Counted from the stretch's first letter, positions 35,246-43,794 are shown. The stretch is 64,000 bases of DNA from Neolewinella agarilytica (GCF_900110645.1 NZ_FOFB01000008.1:163454-227453); one strand, 5' to 3'. Program-made: numbers and translations. Notes: generated by a model not told the origin, from the letters alone.

Positions 35246-37123
35246 CTATCCCACCAACTCCATCCACTCCATTTCCTTCTCCTCGATCTGTTCGTTGAGT
35301 TCGGCGAGTTCCTTGCCAAGTGCAGCGATTTTTTCGTTGTCGAGCCCGGAGGGATCCAGAAACTGCTTATTGATCTTCGCTTTCGCCTCCTCCAGCTTTT
35401 TGAGTTGGCCTTCTACGCGGCGAATGGCTTTGCGTTGCTCCTGCGAAATGTGCTCCTGGGGCTGTTCTGCTTTTTTGGGCGCGGGCGCAGGTGCAGCGGA
35501 CGTTTTTTCGGCAAGGACGGCTTTCTGCTCCGCCAGTTCCTCCTTGCGCTTTTCCCGGTACTCGGTGTAAAGACCGTTCCAGTCGCGGAGGTTACCATCC
35601 TCTTCGAAGATGAAGAGGTGTTGACATATCTTGTCCAGGAAAAAGCGATCGTGAGACACGATGAGCACACAGCCGGGGAAGTCCATCAGGAATTCTTCCA
35701 ACACGTTGAGCGTCATGATGTCCAGGTCGTTCGTCGGCTCATCGAGAATGAGGAAGTTGGGGTTCTTCATCAGGATGGTGAGCAGATAGAGTCGCCGCCT
35801 TTCACCACCGCTTAACTGACTTACGTAAACCTGTTGCTGCTTCGAGTTGAACATGAAGCGCTCCAGCAGGGCACGAGCGGTCAGCTTCAGCCCCTTCGCC
35901 AGCGGAATAAACTCCGCGATCTCGCGGACCACCTCGATGACGCGCTTATCCTGGTCCAGATTAATCCCGTCCTGGGTGTAGTAACCAAAGACGGTGTTGC
36001 TGCCGTGGACGACCTTGCCGGTGTCCGGCTCCAGCTCTTTAGTGAGCATGTGCAGCAGGGTGGATTTACCCGCCCCGTTGCGGCCCACAATACCGGCGCG
36101 TTCCTTTTTCTGAAATTTATAGCTGAATCCTTTTACCAGAGTCCGGTCGCCGTAGGATTTACTGATGTTATGCGCCTCCAGAATCTTACTGCCCAGCCGC
36201 TGACCGACGATCTCCAGTTTCAGCTCTTCCTCCTGCCGGAAGGAGCCCACCTTGCTCTTCAGTTCGTGGAAGGCGTTGATGCGGCTCTTCGCCTTCGTGC
36301 CCCGTCCGCTGGGCATCCGCCGCACCCATTCGAGCTCTTTCTTCATCCGCTTTTTATCCTTGGCCAATTCGGCAGACTCGGTTTCTTCGCGGGTGGCTTT
36401 TTTCTCCAGAAACTGAGAATAGTTGCCGGTGTAGTGGTAGATGTTTCCACCGTCAAGCTCGATGATGCGGTTGCAGACCCGCTCCAGGAAGTAGCGATCG
36501 TGCGTTACCATCAGGAGCGTGAGGTTCGTTGATTGCAGCCATTCTTCCAACCACTCGATCATGTCGAGGTCGAGGTGGTTGGTCGGCTCATCCATGATGA
36601 TGAGGTCGGGCTCGTCGATGATGAGTTTGGCCAGGGCCACGCGTTTGCGCTGGCCTCCGGAGAGGGTGCTCACCCGTTGGTCAAAGCGGTCGACGTTGAG
36701 CTTGCTCAATACTTCCTTGATGCGGGCCTCGATGTCCCAGGCCTGGAGTTCATCCATCCGGGTGAGGGCGTCCTGCAGTTTTTCGGGTTGATCGCTGCGG
36801 GAGAGTGCTTCCTCGTAGTCGCGCACGGCCCTGACCATCTCATTGTCGGAGTCAAAGACGGCGTCCATCACCGTATCGTTTACGCCGAAGTCCGGCTCCT
36901 GCGGCAGGTAGGCCATCCGGGCATCTTTGTGCACGTAAATCTCTGAGCCCAGACCTTCCGGCAAGTCGATACCTGCGGCTACCCGCAGCAGGGTAGACTT
37001 TCCCGTTCCGTTCTTGGCTACCAGGGCTACTTTGGTGTTCTTCGCCACCTGTAGATTCACTTGATCAAAGAGAACCTTTTCGCCGTAGATTTTGGAGACT
37101 TTCGTGAGTTCGAGGTAAACCAA
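35246..37123 (-). CDS. ABC-F family ATPase (Uup-like)
   Basis: A soluble protein with two ABC ATPase domains and no membrane part. ABC-F proteins act on the ribosome, and the Uup branch has a C-terminal coiled coil. Walker A motifs are VAKNGTGKSTLLRV (first half) and VGRNGAGKSTLLHM (second half). Signatures are LSGGQRKRVALAKL and LSGGERRRLYLL, with Walker B segments LIIMDEPTNHLDLDMI and FLILDEPTNDLDIMT. The interdomain region carries the basic ERVCNR...RRMPSGRGTKAKSRI helices. The C-terminal coiled coil (VEGQLKKLEEAKAKINKQF ... LAELNEQIEEKEMEWMEL) is separated from the second ATPase domain by a linker in which APAPAP is encoded by an exact 17-bp word. Confidence 0.93.
   Translation of the reverse strand: MVYLELTKVSKIYGEKVLFDQVNLQVAKNTKVALVAKNGTGKSTLLRVAAGIDLPEGLGSEIYVHKDARMAYLPQEPDFGVNDTVMDAVFDSDNEMVRAVRDYEEALSRSDQPEKLQDALTRMDELQAWDIEARIKEVLSKLNVDRFDQRVSTLSGGQRKRVALAKLIIDEPDLIIMDEPTNHLDLDMIEWLEEWLQSTNLTLLMVTHDRYFLERVCNRIIELDGGNIYHYTGNYSQFLEKKATREETESAELAKDKKRMKKELEWVRRMPSGRGTKAKSRINAFHELKSKVGSFRQEEELKLEIVGQRLGSKILEAHNISKSYGDRTLVKGFSYKFQKKERAGIVGRNGAGKSTLLHMLTKELEPDTGKVVHGSNTVFGYYTQDGINLDQDKRVIEVVREIAEFIPLAKGLKLTARALLERFMFNSKQQQVYVSQLSGGERRRLYLLTILMKNPNFLILDEPTNDLDIMTLNVLEEFLMDFPGCVLIVSHDRFFLDKICQHLFIFEEDGNLRDWNGLYTEYREKRKEELAEQKAVLAEKTSAAPAPAPKKAEQPQEHISQEQRKAIRRVEGQLKKLEEAKAKINKQFLDPSGLDNEKIAALGKELAELNEQIEEKEMEWMELVG
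35478..35494 (-). repeat. Dispersed 17-bp word, exact copy, in coding sequence
   Basis: The minus strand (the gene's strand) reads GCACCTGCGCCCGCGCC, followed by CAAA. It encodes APAPAP in the flexible linker of the ABC-F protein. Confidence 0.85.
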
Positions 37124-37247
37124 ATTGCAGGTATTTTAGTCCGTCCGTTGGTTCGCTAAGCAATCACTTCGACTACCAGCAAAATCAACATCCGAACTAT
37201 TTGACTAAAGAACGGCGAAGGTACGGCGTTGTGGGTTAGGGATTGGC

Positions 37248-37700
37248 CTAAAGCTCGTCGGGGGCAGGCGTGCCGCCTTTCATTTTTTTCTCTTCGGGGA
37301 ACTGGACAATCATCATCTGGCAGGGCTTTCCGTTCAGTACACCAGAGCGGTGGCCTTTCTGGTTTGTTGTTCCCTGGTCAGCACCGAAGGAGATTTCTCC
37401 TACGCGCATCTCTGTCCGTGTTCCGTCCATAGTTTCTACCCACCAGCCTCCGCTGAGGGGAATGATCCATTGCGGCTGAGGGTTTTCATGCCAGTCACCG
37501 TCGAAGTCAGCGGGTAGCTCGCTGAAGATTATCTGGCTGGCCCCTTTCAGCCATTCATTATTCCACTGGCTACCGGAGTTTCCTCCCATGCTTTCGAGCG
37601 TAAAGCCCGTAAGTTGGCGCTTTTGCTGCCGGCTCGTTCCGGAATCGTCAGTGTATACATGCCAGTAATTAATGACGGGTTGATCGGTAGATTTGGGCAT
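37248..37700 (-). CDS. Cupin-like protein
   Basis: A 150-residue cytosolic protein. The central part, WHENPQPQWIIPLSGGWWVETMDGTRTEMRVGEISFGADQ, has the spacing of a cupin beta barrel, where bound metals normally use His/Glu residues. Here the first motif has only one His (WHENPQ) and the second ends in GHRSGVLNGKPCQMMIVQF. It may be a sugar- or small-molecule-binding cupin rather than a standard dioxygenase. It is followed on the same strand by the TPR-CHAT gene's end region and does not share an operon with it. Substrate unknown. Confidence 0.7.
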   Translation of the reverse strand: MPKSTDQPVINYWHVYTDDSGTSRQQKRQLTGFTLESMGGNSGSQWNNEWLKGASQIIFSELPADFDGDWHENPQPQWIIPLSGGWWVETMDGTRTEMRVGEISFGADQGTTNQKGHRSGVLNGKPCQMMIVQFPEEKKMKGGTPAPDEL

Positions 37701-37787
37701 GGTTTTTATTTTTCCAACGGAACGAGCAGCCCGGGAGTTTACCCACTCCGTAAGCTGGGAATAACCCGAGCCACAAAACCTTGCTTT

Positions 37788-40730
37788 TTAGCTTTTCCCT
37801 GCACCCGCGTCCGCGCCCCGCTTTTGCTTGTTATAATGGAGTACGTACCCACCCATGAGGAGGAAACCCACGAGTGCACCAGCTAAGTAGTACCAGTTTA
37901 TTCCTCCGCCAGCAAAATCAATTGCCCCGGCCTCCCCATACAGCGTCATGGCTGACCAGAAGTACGGATGCGCAAAATCCCCGCCCTCCAGCTGGGCCAG
38001 CTGAGCGGCCGACAGTGCTTCGCTGCGGTCTTTGCCCGTGGCAAGCTCCCGGTAGAAGGCCACCATCAGGTCACGGGTGGCCGCGTCGTCCACTTGCCAG
38101 AGCGTTGTCAGTGTACTCCGGGCGCCAGCGGCCGTGAAGGCTGTGGCCAGGCTGAGCGTCGTCTCTCCGGGCACGTAAGTTCCCAGGCTGGTTTCACAGG
38201 CGGAGAGGACCACTAATTCGGTCTGCAGTGGCAGCGCGGTCAGATCGTTGTAGTAGAGCAGCTCTTCCAGCTCCAGGCTGTCTCCCCGCTGGGTGAAAGC
38301 CACGAAGCTGAGCTTGGGGTCCGCCGCATTCACCATGCCGTGAGTGGAAAGGTGAAGGATTTGCCCATCCCCGAGTTCCTCGAGGAACCGACTTCGGGTG
38401 GCTTTGTCTCCGACGAAAATCCGGGTGCCAGGCACCATATCTGCGATGTCTTCGACCTCAGCCCGGTTAAAGCGAAGGGGCTGCAGCCCCACCAGCGCCC
38501 GCTCTCCTAAACGGGCGGCCAGGGAAACAGACCTGCCCACCGCCTCCGCGCTGGCCTCTCCGCCAAAGGAAGGCGCAAAGCCCAGTAAATTATGTTGGTA
38601 ACTCACCGCAGGTCGTTCGGACAGCTCCCGCAAAACAGTGGCTGAATAGGCGTAGCGGATACGATGAGCGGACTGCAAGTAAGTCAGGCCGGCGTAATTC
38701 AACGGAGGCTTCTCTTCCGTCAAAGGAAGGGCGCCAAAGGGCAGTAAGGCCAGTGGGCCGTCAGGTATTATGCAGAGGTTTTCTCCTAAATCCAGCGATT
38801 CATCAGACAGTAGTTGGCGGAGTAAAAACTGCCCTTCCCGCAGAAATACTTCATCGAAGGCACCTTGTTCTTCAGCACTAAGCAAACTCTTGCGGCGGTA
38901 AGCTCCTTCCTGGATGGAGGCCCGCCAGCGCCGGATACTCGGCGCCAGTGCAGCCGTGTTTTGGAGCGCCGTAAACTGTAGCTGCCCGTCCGTAGAAAAA
39001 TAGAAGCGGTAGCCGTCTTTTTTGCCGAGGTGAAAAGCCAAGAGGTCCGAACCCGTATCTGATAACAATGAGTGCAACTCCTGACGGTCAATCCCAAAAT
39101 CAGGGGTGACTATTTCTTTTCGCTTGCTTTGCACCAGGCGGTCAAGCTGAAGCCGGGCGGCGGCCAGGAGTTCCTCGTTCGTTGCCTTCGTGTCGAGGCT
39201 TCGCTCCAGTTCTGCGATGCGGGCTCTTAGCTCCGCTTCCTGCCGGGGCATAGCGTCCTGATTTTGTTTCAGATTAGCAAGGAGCGTGTAGGCTTTCGCG
39301 CGTTCGCTGAGTTCAAAAGCGGACCAGTCATGACCGGCAGCGGGTTCTTTTTGGTGCAGACCATAGAGCAAGGTGATGGCCTGGTCAAAGTAAGGGCGAA
39401 GGTTCTGGCTGAGGTAGCTGCGGCTTTCGTCGGCGCTGACGCGGGTGCGAAGTTGGTCTTGCAGCGCAAACAGCAGGGTGTAGTCGGTCAGGGCCGCCTC
39501 CGGCCGGCCCAGGGAAACCAGTGTCCTGGCCCGGTCACCCAGCAAATCAGCGGCAGTTTCCAGCTCATCCGCGCTCAGGCTGTCGGGGTTGGGGTAGGCC
39601 AGTTCGTCCGCGGCGTAGGGTGCCAGCAGTTGCAGGCCGGCGTTGAAGGCCGCTAAAGCTTTTTCATGGTTGCCGGTTTCCCGGAACACGACGCCTTCAA
39701 CACTAAATAGGCGGGGGAGGTAGTCTGGCGCGTCCTCTGTCAACAGCGCGCGTGCTTCGGCAACGTGGCCGAAGGCAGCCGTTATTTCGCCGGTTCCTCC
39801 CTTCGCCCGGGCGAGGTTAAAGTGCAGGCGGCCAATCTCTGCTTTCCCGACTTCGTTCTCCGTCAGGTAATTGATGGCCCGTTCCCAGTAAGCGATCTTT
39901 TCCTGGTCATTGCCCAGGTCGTCGTTTATGGCTCCCAACAGGTTGAGGGTTTGCCCTATTTCCAGCGGGTCGCCGATCTCTTCGCCGTATTTCAAGGCTT
40001 CTTTGGCGGCAGTAGCGGCTTCTTCAAGTTCCTGGAAGGTGTAGAAGGTCACCCCGGAGGTATAGTAGACGTAGTGCGCATCGTATACGTCCGCCGCTGA
40101 CGTTTTATGGAGCAGGCTAATCGCTCGTCGCGAAGCACTCACTCCCGTCTGATAATCCCGCACCTGAGCGGATACCTGAGACAAATCCTGAAGGCTCCGC
40201 AACCAGTTTACCGAATCGGTTGGCTGCACGGTTTCATAAATGTCGATGGCTTCCCGAAGCAGTAAGGTGGCAGAGTCCGTCTGCCCCAGGTAACTCAGGC
40301 AATTAGCGAGGTTTCTGCGGCTGTGGGCCTGATCTTTGTGCGCCTGGGTGAACACCTCGTCCCGGATCAGGATGGCCTTGCGGTAAGCTGATGCTGCGCC
40401 GGCATCGTCGTATTCGTTGTAATGCGACACCCCGATTTTATGCTGCGCCAAACCGCTTAAGCTATCGATGATGGGCGTACCATTGTCCTCTTTCATCAGG
40501 GCTGCATAGGCCTGTCTTGCGGGCAGAAAACTATCTACTGCTGACCAGGCTTCTCCGGCCTTCAACAGGTCCGTACGGCTACCTCTTTGCCAGAAAGCTT
40601 CCGCAGCAGCTGCGTACTCTTCTGCCTCAAGCAATTGCTCAGGGCTTTGGCCCGACAGTGTAGCGCTGACGGCGATTAAAAAAAAGAGGAGAGCTCCCCA
40701 GCGAGAACCGGTGCAACGGTGGTAATTCAT
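37788..40730 (-). CDS. TPR-CHAT protein (caspase-like), secreted or membrane-anchored
   Basis: CHAT is a caspase-fold cysteine protease domain (the separin/caspase clan). This 980-residue protein has a signal peptide (GALLFFLIAVSATLSGQ), about ten tetratricopeptide-type repeats across residues ~30-450, a helical region, and a CHAT domain at the C-terminus. The catalytic pair appears intact: His797 in HLSTHGMV and Cys845 in VLSACETSLG, followed by FTAAGARSTLTTLWQVDD. A single TM helix near 946-966 (YYLAGALVGFLLMGG) and a short basic tail end the protein. With a cleaved signal peptide the CHAT domain would face the periplasm. The last residues (GADAGAG) are encoded by a near-match of the 17-bp word, and a second copy lies mid-gene. 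Its substrate is unknown. Confidence 0.88.
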   Translation of the reverse strand: MNYHRCTGSRWGALLFFLIAVSATLSGQSPEQLLEAEEYAAAAEAFWQRGSRTDLLKAGEAWSAVDSFLPARQAYAALMKEDNGTPIIDSLSGLAQHKIGVSHYNEYDDAGAASAYRKAILIRDEVFTQAHKDQAHSRRNLANCLSYLGQTDSATLLLREAIDIYETVQPTDSVNWLRSLQDLSQVSAQVRDYQTGVSASRRAISLLHKTSAADVYDAHYVYYTSGVTFYTFQELEEAATAAKEALKYGEEIGDPLEIGQTLNLLGAINDDLGNDQEKIAYWERAINYLTENEVGKAEIGRLHFNLARAKGGTGEITAAFGHVAEARALLTEDAPDYLPRLFSVEGVVFRETGNHEKALAAFNAGLQLLAPYAADELAYPNPDSLSADELETAADLLGDRARTLVSLGRPEAALTDYTLLFALQDQLRTRVSADESRSYLSQNLRPYFDQAITLLYGLHQKEPAAGHDWSAFELSERAKAYTLLANLKQNQDAMPRQEAELRARIAELERSLDTKATNEELLAAARLQLDRLVQSKRKEIVTPDFGIDRQELHSLLSDTGSDLLAFHLGKKDGYRFYFSTDGQLQFTALQNTAALAPSIRRWRASIQEGAYRRKSLLSAEEQGAFDEVFLREGQFLLRQLLSDESLDLGENLCIIPDGPLALLPFGALPLTEEKPPLNYAGLTYLQSAHRIRYAYSATVLRELSERPAVSYQHNLLGFAPSFGGEASAEAVGRSVSLAARLGERALVGLQPLRFNRAEVEDIADMVPGTRIFVGDKATRSRFLEELGDGQILHLSTHGMVNAADPKLSFVAFTQRGDSLELEELLYYNDLTALPLQTELVVLSACETSLGTYVPGETTLSLATAFTAAGARSTLTTLWQVDDAATRDLMVAFYRELATGKDRSEALSAAQLAQLEGGDFAHPYFWSAMTLYGEAGAIDFAGGGINWYYLAGALVGFLLMGGYVLHYNKQKRGADAGAGKS
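37801..37817 (+). repeat. Dispersed 17-bp word, one mismatch, in the last codons of the TPR-CHAT gene
   Basis: GCACCCGCGTCCGCGCC on the plus strand. On the gene strand it encodes GADAGAG, about nine codons before the stop. The orientation is the same as at other gene ends. Confidence 0.75.
39432..39448 (-). repeat. Dispersed 17-bp word, one mismatch, mid TPR-CHAT gene
   Basis: The minus strand reads GCACCCGCGTCAGCGCC. It encodes TRVSAD in a region linking the TPR part to the helical part. Confidence 0.65.
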
Positions 40731-40786
40731 AGCTTATGGGGTGTAGGGACGACCCCAAAGATAGGCCCAAGGGAGTATAACTATCG

Positions 40787-41146
40787 TCAGCTAACATCCT
40801 CCATCACAAAAATAGCGTTGTTGTTCAGGTCGTAGAAGCCAAACTCGTTCGTACCCCAGGGAGTGTTCATCTGAAGTTTTTCCGGCCCGACGGTTCCTCT
40901 TTGCACAAACTCTTCGAAGAGTGGCAGAATGCCCTTCACCCAGATACGCATGACGCCCGCCAGCACGGGGTCGTCTTCCGTTCCCTGGTGCCATTGCAGG
41001 TGAAACTCCATGTTCTCCCGCTGCAAGATGGCATAGCCTTCCTGCTCCGTCACGTTCTGGAAACCCGTCTTCTCCGCATACCAGGCAATGTCACGAGCAA
41101 GGTCTCCGGAGGAAAGGACGGGGATGGTGGCGAGGAATTTGGTCAT
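40787..41146 (-). CDS. VOC (glyoxalase/bleomycin-resistance) superfamily protein
   Basis: A 119-residue single VOC domain. Its beta-alpha-beta-beta-beta units are seen in FLATIPVLSSGDLARDIAWYAEKTGFQNV and in NTPWGTNEFGFYDLNNNAIFVME, the latter being the characteristic second module. VOC folds include lyases, dioxygenases and antibiotic-binding proteins. The sequence does not tell which, and the family's metal residues are only partly visible. It lies between the TPR-CHAT gene and glyS on the same strand, with a long inverted repeat just upstream. Confidence 0.85.
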   Translation of the reverse strand: MTKFLATIPVLSSGDLARDIAWYAEKTGFQNVTEQEGYAILQRENMEFHLQWHQGTEDDPVLAGVMRIWVKGILPLFEEFVQRGTVGPEKLQMNTPWGTNEFGFYDLNNNAIFVMEDVS

Positions 41147-41151
41147 GGGGG

Positions 41152-41276
41152 AGTGTAGTAATGTAGTTTTGTAGGGCTGTAGGGCTGCCGCATGTCATAG
41201 GCGGCAAGACATTATTTTCTCCGATATGCAGCAGCCCTACTACATTACTACCGGCTACAAAACTACAGTACTACCT
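41152..41276. repeat. Octamer-period inverted repeat between glyS and the VOC gene
   Basis: The left arm is built of AGTAATGT, AGTTTTGT, AGGGCTGT and AGGGCTGC. The right arm, complemented, begins on the glyS stop codon as GGTAGTACTGTAGTTTTGTAG and continues with AGTAATGT and AGTAGGGCTGC, with a small indel. The inner part GGGCTGCCGCATGT (41182-41195) is shared, inverted, with the hairpin at 35158-35238. It probably terminates glyS. Confidence 0.85.
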
Positions 41277-42847
41277 CACTGCGCCGCAGCCAGCAACGCT
41301 CCCATATCCACTTTGGGGCCGATGAAAGCCGCCAGGTCTTCGATCTTAATTCGCGTCTGTTCGAGGGTGTCGCGATCGCGGACGGTGACGGTGCCCTTGT
41401 TTTCGCCTTCTTCGATGGTGTCAAAGTCGACGGTGATACAGAAGGGTGTACCTACGGCATCCTGCCGGCGGTAGAGCTTACCGATTGCACCGGTGTCATC
41501 ATACTGCACGTCGAAGCGGAAGCGCAGGTCGTTGAAAATGTCTTTAGCTACCTTCACGATCTCCGGCTTATTTCGCTTCAGGGGCATGATAGCCGCCTTG
41601 ATGGGGGCCAGAGCAGGGTGGAGCTTCATCACGTCGCGTACGTTGGTCGGGTCATCCTGACCGGGAACCTGCTCCGTGCGCAGCGCATGGCTCATAGTCG
41701 CCAGGAAGAGGCGATCAGCACCGATGGACGTTTCCAGCACGTAGGGAACGTAGCTCTCCTTGGTCTCCGGATCGTGGTAGGTCATCTTCTTGCCGGAGAG
41801 TTCCATGTGCGCGCCAAGGTCAAAGTCGGTGCGACTGTGGATACCTTCCAGCTCCTTGAAGCCGAAGGGGAAGTCGAACTGAATATCAACCGCAGCATCA
41901 GCGTAGTGTGCCAGGTTGTCGTGGTCGTGAAATCGCAGCTTCTCTGCCGGGTGACCAAGAGCCAGGTGCCACTTCATGCGGGTCTCTTTCCACTTGTTGT
42001 ACCATTCTTTCTGCGTGCCGGGCTGAATGAAGAATTGCATCTCCATCTGCTCAAACTCCCGCATGCGGAAGATAAACTGGCGGGCAACAATTTCGTTGCG
42101 GAAGGCCTTACCGATCTGGGCAATACCGAAGGGGAGCTTCTGCCGCGTGCTCTTCTGCACGTTCAGGAAGTTGACGAAAATACCCTGCGCCGTTTCCGGG
42201 CGCAGGTAGAGTTTGCCCTCCTCGCCGGCAATGTTACCGAGCTGGGTGGAGAACATGAGGTTGAACTGTCGTACGTCCGTCCAGTCTGCTGCACCAGACT
42301 CCGGGTCTTTGATCTCCAGGTCAATCAGCATCTGCCGTAGCTCTTCCATATTGCCATCCGTCATGGCGGTAGCAAGGCGCTGATTGATCTCGTCCATCTG
42401 GCCCAGGTAGCGCTTCACGTTGCCGTTCGTTGCCCGGAACTCCGCTTCGTCGAAGGCATCACCAAAGCGTTTTTTAGCCTTAGCGATCTCTTTATTGAGC
42501 TTACCCTCGATTTTTGCCACGTGATCTTCAATCAACACATCAGCACGGTAGCGCTTCTTACTTAACTTATTGTCTACCAGCGGATCATTGAAAGCATCGA
42601 CGTGACCGGAAGCTTTCCAGGTTTTCGGGTGCATGAAGATCGCGGCATCCAGGCCAACGATGTTGTCGTGCAGCTGCACCATGCTGCGCCACCAGTATTC
42701 CTTCAGGTTGTTCTTCAGCAGTACGCCGAGGGGACCGTAATCATAAGCGGCACTCAGGCCGTCATAGATCTCACTACTTTGGAATACGAAGCCGTAGTCT
42801 TTAGCGTGGGAGGTCAGTTTCTTGAAGTCAGCGAATACAGTAGACAT
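41276..42847 (-). CDS. glyS: Glycine-tRNA ligase (dimeric, class II)
   Basis: Charges tRNA-Gly in the cytosol. This is the eukaryote/archaea-type homodimeric enzyme used by Bacteroidota, not the alpha2beta2 form. Motifs: FKKLTSHAKDYGFVFQSSEIYDGLSAAYDYGPLGVLLKNNLKEYWW at the N-terminus, TAQGIFVNFLNVQKSTRQKLPFGIAQIGKAFRNEI (motif 2 region), RMREFEQMEMQFFIQPG, and the anticodon-binding domain from LHPALAPIKAAIMPL to DAVGTPFCITVDFDTIEEGENKGTVTVRDRDT. Length (523) is somewhat longer than the minimal enzyme because of an insertion with VDNKLSKKRYRADVL. A TATCTTTG element 25 bases upstream is a good -7 box. Confidence 0.96.
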   Translation of the reverse strand: MSTVFADFKKLTSHAKDYGFVFQSSEIYDGLSAAYDYGPLGVLLKNNLKEYWWRSMVQLHDNIVGLDAAIFMHPKTWKASGHVDAFNDPLVDNKLSKKRYRADVLIEDHVAKIEGKLNKEIAKAKKRFGDAFDEAEFRATNGNVKRYLGQMDEINQRLATAMTDGNMEELRQMLIDLEIKDPESGAADWTDVRQFNLMFSTQLGNIAGEEGKLYLRPETAQGIFVNFLNVQKSTRQKLPFGIAQIGKAFRNEIVARQFIFRMREFEQMEMQFFIQPGTQKEWYNKWKETRMKWHLALGHPAEKLRFHDHDNLAHYADAAVDIQFDFPFGFKELEGIHSRTDFDLGAHMELSGKKMTYHDPETKESYVPYVLETSIGADRLFLATMSHALRTEQVPGQDDPTNVRDVMKLHPALAPIKAAIMPLKRNKPEIVKVAKDIFNDLRFRFDVQYDDTGAIGKLYRRQDAVGTPFCITVDFDTIEEGENKGTVTVRDRDTLEQTRIKIEDLAAFIGPKVDMGALLAAAQ

Positions 42848-42871
42848 GGGGTAATTACTTTAATCAGGGCG

Positions 42872-42879
42872 CAAAGATA
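42872..42879 (-). promoter_or_regulatory. glyS -7 promoter element
   Basis: On the minus strand TATCTTTG matches TAnnTTTG exactly, 25 bases before the glyS start. No clear -33 TTTG was found at the expected distance. Confidence 0.45.
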
Positions 42880-42950
42880 ATCAGATCAACGGCATAAGAA
42901 GTTGCGGACGAAGGTGTTTCTATTAGAGGGATTTTGGGCTTGATTCATCA

Positions 42951-43598
42951 TTATCCCTCCGCAAAGAGAAGATCATACAACTCACGGTGATGGTGGTAGA
43001 CCGTAGCCCCGGCGTCTGCGAGCAATTGTTCGTTCCCGTGCCGACTCAGCGCATAGGTCCGGAAGCCTCCGGCGATGGCGCCCCGTACGCCGGTGGGGCT
43101 GTCTTCAATGACAACACATTGCCCGGGGCGGTAACCCATCGTTTGGGCGGCATGCCGGAAGATGGCGGGATCGGGCTTCCAGCGCTTCAGGTCGTAGCAG
43201 CTGAAGACCTTATCGCCAAAATAATTTGTTAGCCCGGTGAGGGCTAAATTCATCTTGATTTTCGCTGGCGGGCCGCTGGAAGCAACGCAAACCGGCACCC
43301 GTATTCTGTCCAGCAATGCACTGATACCATCGACTGGCTGAAGATCCGTTTTAAACCGATCAAACGTGCGCTGCCGGAATTCTGACTCGAAAGTGTCGGC
43401 CAGGTTTTTTCCGGTCTCTTCCCCGAGAAAACGGATGATACTGTTCAGGGACTTACCCAGGAAATGATGTTCCAGTTCTGTTTCGGTGAGTATTACCCCG
43501 ATCTCCCGGCTCATCTCTGACAGTACCGAAAAGGTGATCTGCTCGCTGTCCACCAGGATACCGTCGCAATCAAAAATTATACATTCGGGTGTTGGCAT
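42951..43598 (-). CDS. HAD superfamily phosphatase/phosphoglucomutase-like
   Basis: A 215-residue haloacid-dehalogenase-fold enzyme of the beta-phosphoglucomutase/phosphatase branch. Motif I is CIIFDCDGILVDSE (Asp10 nucleophile, Asp12 acid/base). Motif II is in VPVCVASSGPPAKI. Motif III/IV is KRWKPDPAIF followed by CVVIEDSPTGVRGAIAGGFRTYAL. A helical cap lies between motif I and II. It probably acts on a sugar phosphate or nucleotide, but the substrate is not evident. It is a single gene on the minus strand, downstream of an intergenic region with an inverted pair of the 17-bp word. Confidence 0.9.
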   Translation of the reverse strand: MPTPECIIFDCDGILVDSEQITFSVLSEMSREIGVILTETELEHHFLGKSLNSIIRFLGEETGKNLADTFESEFRQRTFDRFKTDLQPVDGISALLDRIRVPVCVASSGPPAKIKMNLALTGLTNYFGDKVFSCYDLKRWKPDPAIFRHAAQTMGYRPGQCVVIEDSPTGVRGAIAGGFRTYALSRHGNEQLLADAGATVYHHHRELYDLLFAEG

Positions 43599-43630
43599 GG
43601 ACGAAAGTAGTAAATCAGTTCTTTAAGGAT

Positions 43631-43647
43631 GGCGCGGCCGCAGGTGC
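43631..43647 (-). repeat. Dispersed 17-bp word, exact copy
   Basis: The minus strand reads GCACCTGCGGCCGCGCC, preceded by CCTT, about 30 bases upstream of the HAD gene. It forms an inverted pair with the copy at 43717-43733. The 103 bases between the outer ends have no reading frame. Confidence 0.9.
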
Positions 43648-43716
43648 AAGGAAGAGCTGAAAGAGCAATGCTGGAAGAAGCACGGTCTTAGCTGGCTGTC
43701 ATTATGAAGGTTGTTT

Positions 43717-43733
43717 GCACCTGCGTCTGCGCC
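43717..43733 (+). repeat. Dispersed 17-bp word, exact copy
   Basis: GCACCTGCGTCTGCGCC with TTT before and CAAA after. It is the right member of the inverted pair and lies about 30 bases before the palindrome at 43761. Confidence 0.9.
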
Positions 43734-43760
43734 CAAATAACACCAATTAATGAGCGAAAC

Positions 43761-43794
43761 CCGGCTGAGGTACTGTGGACAGTATCTCAACCGG
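43761..43794. repeat. Palindrome, copy 2
   Basis: CCGGCTGAGGTACTGT and ACAGTATCTCAACCGG around GG, pairing at 14 of 16 positions. The core GAGGTACTGT / ACAGTA is shared with the perfect palindrome at 20102-20131. Both copies lie close to a copy of the 17-bp word. Confidence 0.8.
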
